This document shows positions 16,906 to 24,886 of a stretch of 64,000 nt of DNA, piece after piece. Both the position numbers and the translations under genes were made by a program. The stretch spans positions 1,488,001-1,552,000 of the forward strand of contig NZ_JACHJB010000002.1 of the NCBI RefSeq assembly GCF_014207745.1. Reading direction: 5' to 3'. Within the stretch, counting starts at the first letter, position 1. Every line of letters starts with the position of its first letter. This stretch comes from Nonomuraea muscovyensis. Lineage in GTDB: Bacteria > Actinomycetota > Actinomycetes > Streptosporangiales > Streptosporangiaceae. A model generated the notes under the pieces. That model saw only the letters and a program-made list of their open reading frames with translations, was not told the origin of the DNA and ran no database searches.

Positions 16906-17862
16906 ATGGCTTCCGTCTCCCACGCCGCGCCCGCCCGTCCGGGATCGCCCCGGTGGCGGCGCGGCGAGGGCCTGCGGGCCCTGCTGTGGCTGTCACCCTG
17001 GCTGGTCGGCGTGTCGGTGTTCTTCGTCTACCCGCTGCTGGCCACGGTCTACTTCTCCTTCCACCGCTACGACCTGTTCACGCTGGAGTTCGCCGGGCTG
17101 GACAACTACCGCTACCTGCTCAAGGACCCCAGGGTGGTGACGTCGGCGAAGAACACCCTGTGGCTGGTGGCGTTCATGGTGCCGGCGCAGGTGCTGTTCT
17201 CGCTGGCCGTGGCCCAGCTCGTGACGATGCTGAAGGCCGGGGTGGGGCTGTTCCGGACGATCTTCTACCTGCCGACGCTGGTGCCGGCGGTGGCCGGGAC
17301 GGTGACGTTCGTGTTCCTGATGAACCCGGCGACCGGGCCGTGGAACCAGTTCCTCGCCGTGTTCGGCATCACCGGGCCCGACTGGTTCGGCGACCCGGCC
17401 TGGTCCAAGCCGAGCCTGACGCTGCTGGCGCTGTGGGGCTGCGGCAACACCATGGTGATCTTCCTGGCGGCCCTCCTGGACGTGCCCAAGCACCTGTACG
17501 AGGCCGCCGCCATCGACGGGGCGGGCGCCTGGCGGCGCTTCCGCAGCGTGACGCTGCCGATGATCTCGCCGGTGCTCATGTTCTCCGCGGTCACCGGGGT
17601 GATCTACGCGCTGCAGTACTTCACGCAGGCGATGATCGCCTCCCGGGTGGCGTCGGGCGCGACCGACTCGGCCGGCTCGAACTTCATCCCCGGCTACCCG
17701 GACGAGTCGCTGCTCACGCTGCCGCAGTGGCTGTTCCACGTCGGGTTCCGCGACTACAGCATGGGCTACGCCTGTGTGCTGGCGCTGCTGCTGTTCGGCA
17801 CGTCGATGATCTTCACGCTGGTCCTGCTGCGCCAGTTCCGCCGGGCCGAGGAGAGCTCATGA
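16906..17862 (+). CDS. csnF: Sugar ABC transporter permease (first, MalF type)
   Basis: 318 residues with six predicted membrane helices, starting L-L-W-L-S-P-W-L-V-G-V. The cytoplasmic EAA loop reads Y-E-A-A-A-I-D-G-A-G-A-W-R-R-F, the docking site for the ATPase. It forms the channel with the second permease, whose start codon overlaps this stop (ATGA). The N-terminal 25 residues are basic and cytoplasmic. The G-rich end of the preceding gene serves as ribosome site. Confidence 0.9.
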   Translation: MASVSHAAPARPGSPRWRRGEGLRALLWLSPWLVGVSVFFVYPLLATVYFSFHRYDLFTLEFAGLDNYRYLLKDPRVVTSAKNTLWLVAFMVPAQVLFSLAVAQLVTMLKAGVGLFRTIFYLPTLVPAVAGTVTFVFLMNPATGPWNQFLAVFGITGPDWFGDPAWSKPSLTLLALWGCGNTMVIFLAALLDVPKHLYEAAAIDGAGAWRRFRSVTLPMISPVLMFSAVTGVIYALQYFTQAMIASRVASGATDSAGSNFIPGYPDESLLTLPQWLFHVGFRDYSMGYACVLALLLFGTSMIFTLVLLRQFRRAEESS

Positions 17863-18752
17863 GCGTCACCGTCACCGCGCCCTCCCCCGCCGGCGTCCGG
17901 GGGGCGCGCCGCACCGGCGCCGCCCCCCGCAGGCGGCGGATGCTGGTCTGGGTCGCCACGCACGCGCTGGCCATCGCGCTGGCGCTGATGTTCCTGGCCC
18001 CGCCGCTCTTCCTGGCGCTGACCGCGCTGATGACCGACGAGCAGGCGCTGACCAGCGAGCTGTGGCCGCGGACCTGGAACTGGGAGAACTTCGCCACCGT
18101 CTTCGCCAAGTCCGAGCTGCTGCGCTGGACGGCCAACACGCTGCTGTACGCCGGGCTCGGGACCGTGTTCATGCTGGTGTCGTCGGTGCCCGTGGCGTAC
18201 GCGCTGGCGAGGTTCCGCTTCCGCGGGCGGCGGCTGGCGTTCCTGCTGGTGATCACCACCATGATGCTGCCGCCGCAGGTCGTCGCGGTGCCCGTCTATC
18301 TCATCTGGGCGCGGGCCGGGCTGACCGACAGCCTGTGGCCGCTGATCCTGCCGATGCTGCTGGGCGACGCCTACTCCATCTTCCTGCTGCGCCAGTTCCT
18401 CATCTCGATCCCGCGCGACTACACCGACGCCGCCCGGGTGGACGGCTGCTCCGACCTGCGGACGCTGTTCAAGGTGGTGCTGCCGATGGCACGGCCGGCG
18501 ATCGCCGCCGTGGCACTGTTCCAGTTCTTCTACTGCTGGAACGACTACTACGGGCCGCTGCTGTACGGCGGAGTGGCCCAGGAGGGCTGGACCCTGTCGG
18601 TGGGGCTGGCCACGTTCAAGGCGTTCCACAGTGTCCAGTGGAACCTCACCATGGCCGCCACGCTGCTGGTGACGGCCCCGGTGATCGTGTTGTTCTTCTT
18701 CGCCCAGAGGGTCTTCATCGAGGGCGTCACGCTGACAGGAGTGAAGGGTTGA
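17859..18752 (+). CDS. csnG: Sugar ABC transporter permease (second, MalG type)
   Basis: 297 residues, six predicted helices, with the MalG-type EAA loop Y-T-D-A-A-R-V-D-G-C-S-D and the F-L-I-S-I-P-R-D-Y helix before it. ATG at 17859 overlaps the upstream stop by four bases, and its own stop overlaps the TTG start of the glycosidase, so translation is coupled through the operon. It is the partner of the upstream permease. Confidence 0.9.
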   Translation: MSVTVTAPSPAGVRGARRTGAAPRRRRMLVWVATHALAIALALMFLAPPLFLALTALMTDEQALTSELWPRTWNWENFATVFAKSELLRWTANTLLYAGLGTVFMLVSSVPVAYALARFRFRGRRLAFLLVITTMMLPPQVVAVPVYLIWARAGLTDSLWPLILPMLLGDAYSIFLLRQFLISIPRDYTDAARVDGCSDLRTLFKVVLPMARPAIAAVALFQFFYCWNDYYGPLLYGGVAQEGWTLSVGLATFKAFHSVQWNLTMAATLLVTAPVIVLFFFAQRVFIEGVTLTGVKG

Positions 18753-20011
18753 AACTCGCCGTGGTCGGGGGCGGCTCGACGTACACGCCCGAGCTGATCG
18801 ACGGGTTCGCGCGGCTGCGCGACGAACTGCCGGTGACCGAGATCGCGCTGGTCGATCCGAACGGGTCACGGCTGGAGCTGATCTCCGGGATGGCGCGGCG
18901 CATGCTCGCGCACGCCGGGCATCCGGGCCGGGTGACGGCCACCTCCTCGGTCGAGGAGGGGGTCGCGGGCGCGCAGGCCGTGCTGGTCCAGCTCAGGGTC
19001 GGCGGGCAGGCGGCGCGCGAGGTGGACGAGACGCTGCCGCTGCGCTGCGGCTGCGTCGGCCAGGAGACGACGGGCGCGGGCGGGCTGGCCAAGGCGCTGC
19101 GGACCGTTCCGGTCGTGCTGGAGATCGCCGACGTGGTGCGGCGCAACGCGCCGGACGCGTGGATCGTGGACTTCACCAACCCAGTCGGCATCGTCACCCG
19201 GGCGTTGCTGGACGCCGGGCACCGGGCCATCGGGCTGTGCAACGTGGCCATCGGCTTCCAGCGGCGCTTCGCCGAACTGCTGGGCGTGCCGCCGTCGCGG
19301 GTGTCGCTCGGCCACGTGGGGCTGAACCACCTGACGTGGGAACGGTCCGTCCACCTCGACGGGCAGGACGTGCTGCCGTCGCTGCTCGCCTCGCACGGCG
19401 AGGGGATCGCCGAAGCGGTCGGCCTGCGCCCGGAGCTCCTCCGGCGGCTCGGCGCGGTGCCCTCGTACTATCTGCGCTACTTCTACGCGCACGACGCCGT
19501 CGTCGGCGAACAGCGCTCGAAGCCGTCACGGGCCGCCGAGGTGGCGGCCATGGAGACGAGGCTGCTGGAGCTGTACGCGGACCCGTCGGTGGTCACCAAG
19601 CCCGAGCTGCTCGCCGGCCGCGGCGGCGCCTACTACTCCGAGGCGGCGGTGGCGCTCATCGCGTCGCTGCTCGGCGACCGGGGCGACGTCCAGGTGGTGA
19701 ACGTGCGCAACGACGGCACGCTGCCGTTCCTGGACCCCGACGCCGTGGTCGAGGTGCCCGCCGCCGTCACGGCCGCGGGCGCCAGGCCGTTGCCGGTCGC
19801 GCCGGTCGAGCCGCTGTACGCGGGGCTTATCGGGCACGTGTCGGCGTACGAGACGCTGGCCCTGGAGGCGGCCCGGCACGGCGGCGCCGACCGGGTGCGC
19901 GACGCCCTGCTCGCCCACCCGCTGGTCGGCCAGGACGCGGTCGCCGAGGAGCTAACCGGGCTGCTGCTGGAGGCCAACCACTCCTTCCTGCCGTGGACGG
20001 TACGCCCGTGA
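18749..20011 (+). CDS. csnH: Family 4 glycoside hydrolase (6-phospho-beta-glucosidase type)
   Basis: 420 residues from TTG at 18749, supported by AGGAG 7 bases upstream and the start overlap with the permease stop. GH4 features: an N-terminal NAD-binding loop G-G-G-S-T-Y-T-P-E-L, the metal-site Cys in G-L-C-N-V-A-I-G, G-H-V-G-L-N-H-L-T-W with a second ligand, and Y-L-R-Y-F-Y. GH4 enzymes cleave glycosides through an NAD-dependent redox mechanism needing Mn2+. CelF-type members act on 6-phosphorylated substrates; with the kinase next to it, intracellular cleavage of imported glucosamine (or related) oligosaccharides is likely. Its last codons lie inside a 15-bp tandem repeat shared with the next gene. 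Confidence 0.88.
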   Translation: MKLAVVGGGSTYTPELIDGFARLRDELPVTEIALVDPNGSRLELISGMARRMLAHAGHPGRVTATSSVEEGVAGAQAVLVQLRVGGQAAREVDETLPLRCGCVGQETTGAGGLAKALRTVPVVLEIADVVRRNAPDAWIVDFTNPVGIVTRALLDAGHRAIGLCNVAIGFQRRFAELLGVPPSRVSLGHVGLNHLTWERSVHLDGQDVLPSLLASHGEGIAEAVGLRPELLRRLGAVPSYYLRYFYAHDAVVGEQRSKPSRAAEVAAMETRLLELYADPSVVTKPELLAGRGGAYYSEAAVALIASLLGDRGDVQVVNVRNDGTLPFLDPDAVVEVPAAVTAAGARPLPVAPVEPLYAGLIGHVSAYETLALEAARHGGADRVRDALLAHPLVGQDAVAEELTGLLLEANHSFLPWTVRP

Positions 20012-20085
20012 ACAGTACGCCCGTGAACAGTGCGCCCATGAACAGTGCACCCGCGAACAGTGCACCCGCGAACGGTGCGCCGGCA
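19996..20085 (+). repeat. Six 15-bp tandem repeats spanning the GH4 stop and kinase starts
   Basis: Units of the form AACAGTGCGCCCGTG run through 19996-20085. The first copy encodes the last four residues and stop of the GH4 gene. Copies 1 and 2 end in GTG and copy 3 in ATG, each in frame with the kinase, at 20008, 20023 and 20038; copies 4 and 5 end in GCG. The repeat therefore multiplies the translation start of the kinase and adds N-S-x-P-x units to its N-terminus. Confidence 0.85.
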
Positions 20086-21090
20086 GCGGGCCGCAGGCTC
20101 GTCCTGGCGGTCGACGGCGGCAACAGCAAGACGGACGTGGCCGTGGTCGCCGACGACGGCGAGGTGCTGGCCACGGCCCGCTCGGGACCGTTCCTGCCGC
20201 AGAGCGCGGGCGTCGCGGCGGCCGTGGACGTGATCGAGCGGGCCGTGACCGACGCGCTGCGGGAGGCGGTGCGGGAGGCCCTGCCGCCCGGGCGGCACCC
20301 GCCGTTCGACCATGTGGCCGCCTACCTGGCCGGGGCCGACCTGCCGGTCGAGGAGGAGGCGCTGGCCCGGGAGTTCTCGGCGCGGGGTCTCGCTCCGGAC
20401 GTGGTCGTGCGCAACGACACCTTCGCGCTGCTCCGGGCGGGCGCCTCGGCCGCGTGGGGGGTCGCGGTGGTGTGCGGCGCGGGCATCAACGCCGTCGGCG
20501 TCTCCCCCACCGGCGAGGTGGCCCGCTTCCCGGCGCTCGGCCGGATCAGCGGCGACTGGGGCGGCGGCCAGGTGATCGGCGAGGACGCCCTGTGGCACGC
20601 GGCGCGCGCCGAGGACGGCCGCGGCCCCGCCACGGCCCTGGTGGACGTGGTGCGGGCACACTTCGGCGTCCACACGGTCGAGGAGCTCGCGCTGGACCTG
20701 CACTTCGACCGGGTGCCGTACGGCGGGCTGCACGAGCTGGCCCCCGGTGTCCTCGCGGCGGCGGCCGGGGGCGACGCGGTCGCGCTGGGCCTGGTGGAGC
20801 GGCTGGCCGGGGAGGTGACGATCATGGCCCAGGTGTGCCTGCGCCGCCTCGGCCTGCTGGAGACGCCCGCCGAGGTGGTGCTCGGCGGCGGCGTCCTGCG
20901 GGCCCGCGACCCGCTCCTGACGTCGTTGCTGGAGCACGGGTTCGCCGCCGCGGCGCCGCACGCCGAGATCGTCGTGGCCGACGTGCCGCCGATCGTCGGC
21001 GCCGCGCTCAGCGGCCTCGACCGCCTCGGCGCGACCGAGGCGGCCGGGTCCCGCCTGCGCGCCCGCTACGAGGAGGGCGTGCCGGCCTGA
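20008..21090 (+). CDS. BadF/BadG-type sugar kinase (amino sugar kinase)
   Basis: 360 residues from the first GTG. After a repeat-encoded, probably disordered tail, the ASKHA fold begins with L-A-V-D-G-G-N-S-K-T-D (phosphate 1), then R-N-D-T-F-A-L-L, V-V-C-G-A-G-I-N-A (phosphate 2) and V-V-L-G-G-G-V-L (adenosine). This is the BcrA/BadF/BadG group, which includes N-acetylglucosamine kinase. In this operon it most likely phosphorylates glucosamine or its oligosaccharides and occupies the place of csnK. The start is ambiguous between 20008, 20023 and 20038; the first overlaps the GH4 stop as GTGA. It is the last gene before a large hairpin. Confidence 0.85.
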   Translation: MNSTPVNSAPMNSAPANSAPANGAPAAGRRLVLAVDGGNSKTDVAVVADDGEVLATARSGPFLPQSAGVAAAVDVIERAVTDALREAVREALPPGRHPPFDHVAAYLAGADLPVEEEALAREFSARGLAPDVVVRNDTFALLRAGASAAWGVAVVCGAGINAVGVSPTGEVARFPALGRISGDWGGGQVIGEDALWHAARAEDGRGPATALVDVVRAHFGVHTVEELALDLHFDRVPYGGLHELAPGVLAAAAGGDAVALGLVERLAGEVTIMAQVCLRRLGLLETPAEVVLGGGVLRARDPLLTSLLEHGFAAAAPHAEIVVADVPPIVGAALSGLDRLGATEAAGSRLRARYEEGVPA

Positions 21091-21101
21091 CCGCAGGACA
21101 G

Positions 21102-21147
21102 GTGTCACCGGCCCCGCATGACGGCTGTCATGCGCAGCCGGTGACAC
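21102..21147 (+). terminator. Long nested hairpin after the csn-like operon
   Basis: Outer arms GTGTCACCGGC (21102-21112) and GCCGGTGACAC (21137-21147) pair perfectly. Inside them GCATGAC (21116-21122) pairs with GTCATGC (21127-21133). There is no T-run. Most likely a transcription terminator or RNA end protector 12 bases past the kinase stop. Confidence 0.6.
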
Positions 21148-21228
21148 AGCGGACTAACCCGGCGCCGCGGATTGGATCATGCTGATGCCATGACTCCGAG
21201 CCGATCCACCCAGAAGGACGACAGGACC

Positions 21229-22536
21229 ATGACGCCGCGCCGCGGCAGGCGGATGTTGGCCGTGACCGCCGCGGGCGCGCTGCTCGCCACGGCGGCGCCG
21301 GCCGCCCCGGCAGCCGCCGGCGCCCCGGTGACCGGCCCGTCCGCCGCCCCCGCGGCGACGTCACAGGCGTCCGGCTCGCCGCTCGACCGCCAGGCGTTGC
21401 GGCAGTCGCTCGACGCCGTCCACGAGGCCGGCATGTACGGCATCTACTCAGCCGTGCGCGACGGGGGCCACGGCTGGAAGGGCGCCTCGGGCGTGGCCGA
21501 CGTGGAGACCCGCCGGCCGGTGCGGGCGGACATGCGGCACCGGGTGGGCAGCATCACCAAGACGTTCACCGCCGTGGCCGTGCTGCAACAGGTGGAGCGG
21601 GGCGCCGTCGAGCTGGACGCGCCGGTGAACCGCTACCTGCCCGGGCTGCTGCCGGGCGAGCGCGGCGACCGGGTCACTGTGCGGATGCTGCTCAACCACA
21701 CCAGCCACATCGCCGACTACGTCCTGGGGGCGTTCCCGTCGCTGGCGCAGGGCTCGACCGCCAGCCTCGACGAGCACCGCTTCCGCACGCTCCAGCCGCG
21801 ACAGCTCGTGGAGTTCGGGCTGGCCGCGCCGCCCACGGGCGAGCCGGGTGCCACGCCGGGCTCGTACTCCAACACCAACTACATCATCGCCGGCCTGCTG
21901 CTGGAGAAGGTCACCGGCGCACCGGCCGAGCGCCACATCACCCGCCACGTGATCGGCCGGGCGGGGCTTCGCGACACGTCGTTCCCGCGCACCCCGCGCA
22001 TCCCGGGCCCGCACTCCAAGGCGTACGAGTCGATGTACGGGCTGATCGACCCGCCGCGTGACTACAGCGTCTACGACATGTCCTGGGGCGGCACGGCCGG
22101 GGCGCTGGTGTCGACCATGGACGACCTCAACCGGTTCTACCGGGCGCTGCTGCAGGGCCGGCTCCTCGGCCGGGCGCAGCTCACCGAGATGCAGAAGACC
22201 GTGCCGGTCGGGGTAGGCGGGTTCGCCATCGACTACGGCCTCGGCCTCTACGCGCTGGACCTGCCGTGCGGCCGGTTCTGGGGGCACGACGGCGGGGTGT
22301 GGGGCATGGGCACCCAGTCGCTGGCCAGCCCGGACGGCCGCCGGCTGATGTCGTTCGGGTTCAACCTGATGAAGTATCAGAGGGTCAACGACGAGGGCGT
22401 GCTCGAGCCGCACCCCATCGACGCCGCCCTGGGCGGTCACCTGATGGCGGGCCTGTGCGGGCCGGGCGCCGCCAGGACGGCGCAGGCTCCGGTCACGCCG
22501 CTCCCCGCGGACCGGCTGCTGTCGATCAAGCGCTGA
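21229..22536 (+). CDS. Secreted serine hydrolase, class C beta-lactamase / D-Ala-D-Ala carboxypeptidase family
   Basis: 435 residues from ATG at 21229, which places a basic n-region and hydrophobic signal core (M-L-A-V-T-A-A-G-A-L-L-A-T-A) at the very N-terminus; ATG at 21190 is an alternative. The catalytic set is present: S-I-T-K (SxxK), Y-S-N (YxN) and H-D-G-G in place of KTG. L-L-N-H-T-S-H-I follows, as in the serine hydrolase branch of this family. Such proteins act on D-amino-acid peptides or esters outside the cell. The true substrate is unknown. It is separated from the sugar operon by the hairpin and ends in a strong terminator, so it is probably an independent unit. Confidence 0.85.
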   Translation: MTPRRGRRMLAVTAAGALLATAAPAAPAAAGAPVTGPSAAPAATSQASGSPLDRQALRQSLDAVHEAGMYGIYSAVRDGGHGWKGASGVADVETRRPVRADMRHRVGSITKTFTAVAVLQQVERGAVELDAPVNRYLPGLLPGERGDRVTVRMLLNHTSHIADYVLGAFPSLAQGSTASLDEHRFRTLQPRQLVEFGLAAPPTGEPGATPGSYSNTNYIIAGLLLEKVTGAPAERHITRHVIGRAGLRDTSFPRTPRIPGPHSKAYESMYGLIDPPRDYSVYDMSWGGTAGALVSTMDDLNRFYRALLQGRLLGRAQLTEMQKTVPVGVGGFAIDYGLGLYALDLPCGRFWGHDGGVWGMGTQSLASPDGRRLMSFGFNLMKYQRVNDEGVLEPHPIDAALGGHLMAGLCGPGAARTAQAPVTPLPADRLLSIKR

Positions 22537-22565
22537 GGATCGCGCGCTCGACCGCCGCCCACCAT

Positions 22566-22593
22566 CACGGGCACGCCCTCGGGCGTGCCCGTG
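22566..22593. terminator. Bidirectional hairpin between convergent genes
   Basis: CACGGGCACGCC, a CTCG tetraloop, then GGCGTGCCCGTG form a perfect 12-bp stem followed by GTGGTGTTGT on the plus strand. It lies between the convergent serine hydrolase and Lrp genes. Confidence 0.8.
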
Positions 22594-22625
22594 GTGTTGT
22601 CAGGAAACGGTGTCAGGGCGCGGTG

Positions 22626-23105
22626 TCAGGAGGCGGCGTCGCCGTCGGGTTTGCCGCTGTCGCCCGCCAGTTCGGCGGCGCGGTGCTCGTAGGGGGTGCT
22701 GAGGACGACCGTGGTGCGGGTGGAGACGTTCGCCGAGGCGCGGATCTGCTGCAGCAGGTCCTCCAGCCCCACCGGGGAGGCGACGCGGACCTTGAGGATG
22801 TAGCTCTCGTCGCCGGCCACGCTGTGGCAGGCCTCGATGGCGCTCAGGTGGGCCAGCCGGTCGGGGGCGTCGTCGGGCGCGGCCGGATCGATGGGCTTGA
22901 TCGACACGAACGCGGTGAGCGGCAGCCCGATCGCGTCGTAGTCGATGATGGCGGCGTAGCCGCGGACGACGCCGCGCTTCTCCAGGCGGCGCACCCGCTG
23001 GTGGACGGCGGAGACCGAGAGCCCGGTCTCCCTGGCCAGGTCGGTGAAGCTCATCCGGCCGTCCCCGGCCAGCAACGTGACGATCCGGCGGTCGATCTCC
23101 TCCAT
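22626..23105 (-). CDS. Lrp/AsnC family transcriptional regulator
   Basis: 159 residues. The N-terminal helix-turn-helix reads I-D-R-R-I-V-T-L-L, then F-T-D-L-A-R-E-T-G-L-S-V-S-A-V-H-Q-R-V-R-R-L-E, followed by the RAM effector domain (S-I-E-A-C-H-S-V-A-G-D-E-S-Y-I-L-K-V) ending with an R-T-T-V-V-L-S strand. A short charged C-terminal tail is extra. These regulators sense amino acids and usually form octamers. It starts 23 bp after the stop of the CvnD-like GTPase gene on the same strand, so the two may be cotranscribed. Targets are not deducible. Confidence 0.88.
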   Translation of the reverse strand: MEEIDRRIVTLLAGDGRMSFTDLARETGLSVSAVHQRVRRLEKRGVVRGYAAIIDYDAIGLPLTAFVSIKPIDPAAPDDAPDRLAHLSAIEACHSVAGDESYILKVRVASPVGLEDLLQQIRASANVSTRTTVVLSTPYEHRAAELAGDSGKPDGDAAS

Positions 23106-23128
23106 CGGTCAAAAATAGCCGGTCGAGG

Positions 23129-23722
23129 TCACGACATGGTCCCGACGGGGGTGACGCCCCGGCGCATGGCGTGCTCGACGAGCGTGATCAGCACGTCGCG
23201 GCCGGAGTCGCGCCGGCGGGCGTCGCACAGCACGATGGGGATCTCGGGCTCCAGGTTGAGCGCCTGGCGCACCTCGCCGACCGTGAAGGGCCGGGCGCCG
23301 TCGAAGCAGTTGAGCGCCACCACGAACGGCGTCTCGTGCCGCTCGAAGTAGTCGATCGAGGGGAAGCAGTCGGCCAGCCGTCGGGTGTCGGCGAGCACGA
23401 CGGCGCCGAGCGCCCCCATGGTCAGGTCGTCCCAGACGAACCAGAACCTCTCCTGCCCCGGCGTGCCGAACAGGTAGAGCATGTAGTCGCCGTGGATGGT
23501 GATGCGGCCGAAGTCCATGACGACGGTCGTCGTGGGCTTGGCCTCGACGCCCGACAGGTCGTCGATGTGCTGCCCGACGTGCGTGAGCGCCTCTTCGGTG
23601 CGCAGCGTGCGGGTCTCGGAGACGGCGCCGACCATGGTGGTCTTGCCCGCGCCGAAGCCGCCCGCGATCAAGATCTTGATCGCGGTGGGCAGTCTCCGGC
23701 GACCGGAGAGGCCGAAGTCCAT
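23129..23722 (-). CDS. Orphan CvnD-like small GTPase
   Basis: 197 residues from ATG at 23722. Conserved small-GTPase elements: G-G-F-G-A-G-K-T-T P-loop, F-G-T-P-G-Q-E-R-F in the switch II position (DTAGQE-like) and A-L-N-C-F-D in place of NKxD. This is the CvnD/conservon ATP/GTP-binding family of actinobacteria. Normally it is encoded with CvnA (sensor kinase), CvnB (roadblock) and CvnC (DUF742); none of these is in the window. Instead it lies downstream of a terpene-synthase-like gene and upstream of an Lrp regulator on the same strand. A membrane-proximal signalling switch is the family role; the partners here are unknown. Confidence 0.85.
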   Translation of the reverse strand: MDFGLSGRRRLPTAIKILIAGGFGAGKTTMVGAVSETRTLRTEEALTHVGQHIDDLSGVEAKPTTTVVMDFGRITIHGDYMLYLFGTPGQERFWFVWDDLTMGALGAVVLADTRRLADCFPSIDYFERHETPFVVALNCFDGARPFTVGEVRQALNLEPEIPIVLCDARRRDSGRDVLITLVEHAMRRGVTPVGTMS

Positions 23723-23840
23723 CGAGCACCGCCCATATGTCCCCGCGCGGCAGGGCCGCACGTAGTCCGCCCTGGAGCGCCTTGTCAGGTGAAGGTGTCA
23801 AGGCACAGTAGTGGTTGATCCAGAAACTCGATACCGGGCC

Positions 23841-23869
23841 ACCCTAGCAACGCCACATAGTCCCCTCAA
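23841..23869 (-). promoter_or_regulatory. Candidate promoter for the GTPase-Lrp unit
   Basis: On the minus strand TTGAGG (23869-23864) and TAGGGT (23846-23841) are spaced by 17 bases in the 194-bp gap between the terpene-synthase-like gene and the GTPase gene. It would give the GTPase its own start site. Confidence 0.4.
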
Positions 23870-23916
23870 GCCACATACCTGTTCAAAAATCAACATTTCA
23901 CGGAGAGTACGGTGAT

Positions 23917-24768
23917 TCAGGCGGACGCCCCGTGCAACCCGGCGTGGAAGTGCATGCGCCGCCGCAGGTAGGCGGCCGTGCGGGGGCTGGGCCGGCTCAG
24001 CTCGCCGATCAGCTCGGCGGCCTCGCGCGCCAGCTCCGCCATCGCGCCCGTCACCTCGGCGCGGCTGACGCCGAGCATGAGCACGTTGAGGTCGCCCCAG
24101 CTGACGTCCCGGCGGTAGGAGGCCAGGTCGCCCAGCAGGTGCAGGTAGCGCTGCACCTGCGCGCTGGCGGGCCGCAGCTCTGCCAGGTGCCCCCTGGCCC
24201 ACTCCTCTCCCGCGTAGATCCAGTACGACAGGTCCACGAAGGCGGAGCCGTGGCTGTCGGCGTTGTCCACGTACCCGGCGAGCGTGGGCACGGCACGGCT
24301 GTCGCGCCACATCCAGGCGCGGGCCATCGCGGCGAGCGTCCGGGCGAGCTGGTCGCGCCACAGGCCGTGCAGCGCCCCGAAGGCGGCGACCGTGTCCAGT
24401 TCGTCGCGCAGGTCGGCCAGGAACCGGGTCACCGCCGCCCCGGGCACGGCCCCGTCGGCGACGGCCAGGCAGTCGCGCACCAGGGTGTCCACCTGCTCGC
24501 GCCCGGTGGCGGTGTGGTGGACCAGCCGCTCGACGGCCAGCACCCACAGCGCGGCCCGGTTGCCCACCTTCAGGCCGTCGGCCCCCGTCCAGGGGGAGCT
24601 GAACGCGCCGGCCAGCGTCAGCGAGGAGTAGAGGTCGGCGTCGAAGGCCGCCTGAGGGAACAGCCCGCCGTACATCTGCGCGCAGCGCCGCAGGTCCCTG
24701 CCGCACTCGGCGGCCAGCGCGCAGGCCCGGCCGGCCGCGAACGCGTCGTCCAGCTCGTCGGCCGGCAT
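23917..24768 (-). CDS. Terpene-synthase-like protein with degraded metal motifs
   Basis: About 283 residues from ATG at 24768 (a GTG at 24792 is possible). The later half follows a bacterial class I terpene cyclase: P-T-L-A-G-Y-V-D-N, A-F-V-D-L-S-Y-W, then G-D-L-A-S-Y-R-R-D-V-S-W-G-D-L-N, which sits where the N-D-L-x-S-x-x-x-E metal motif belongs, with the first Asn replaced by Gly. Where the Asp-rich DDxxD should be (A-L-W-V-L-A-V-E-R-L-V-H-H) there are no paired aspartates. Normal Mg2+-diphosphate chemistry is therefore doubtful; it could be a non-catalytic or altered homologue. It shares strand and neighbourhood with a CvnD-like GTPase, which suggests a functional pair. Confidence 0.6.
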   Translation of the reverse strand: MPADELDDAFAAGRACALAAECGRDLRRCAQMYGGLFPQAAFDADLYSSLTLAGAFSSPWTGADGLKVGNRAALWVLAVERLVHHTATGREQVDTLVRDCLAVADGAVPGAAVTRFLADLRDELDTVAAFGALHGLWRDQLARTLAAMARAWMWRDSRAVPTLAGYVDNADSHGSAFVDLSYWIYAGEEWARGHLAELRPASAQVQRYLHLLGDLASYRRDVSWGDLNVLMLGVSRAEVTGAMAELAREAAELIGELSRPSPRTAAYLRRRMHFHAGLHGASA

Positions 24769-24886
24769 CCTAGGACCGCTCGATCGGCACACGGATCATG
24801 GGCGGCGTCCCCCGGTGTCCGGCTGTCATCCCTCGCATGCGCATTGTCACATGATCAACACATCCGATCAAGGCGCGGGAGCCGCC

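Noticed and set aside
15705..18752. Very long plus-strand frame across the binding protein and first permease
   Set aside because: It is Arg/Gly-rich, has no domains, and is a high-GC shadow of the real genes in another frame; only its last part is the second permease.
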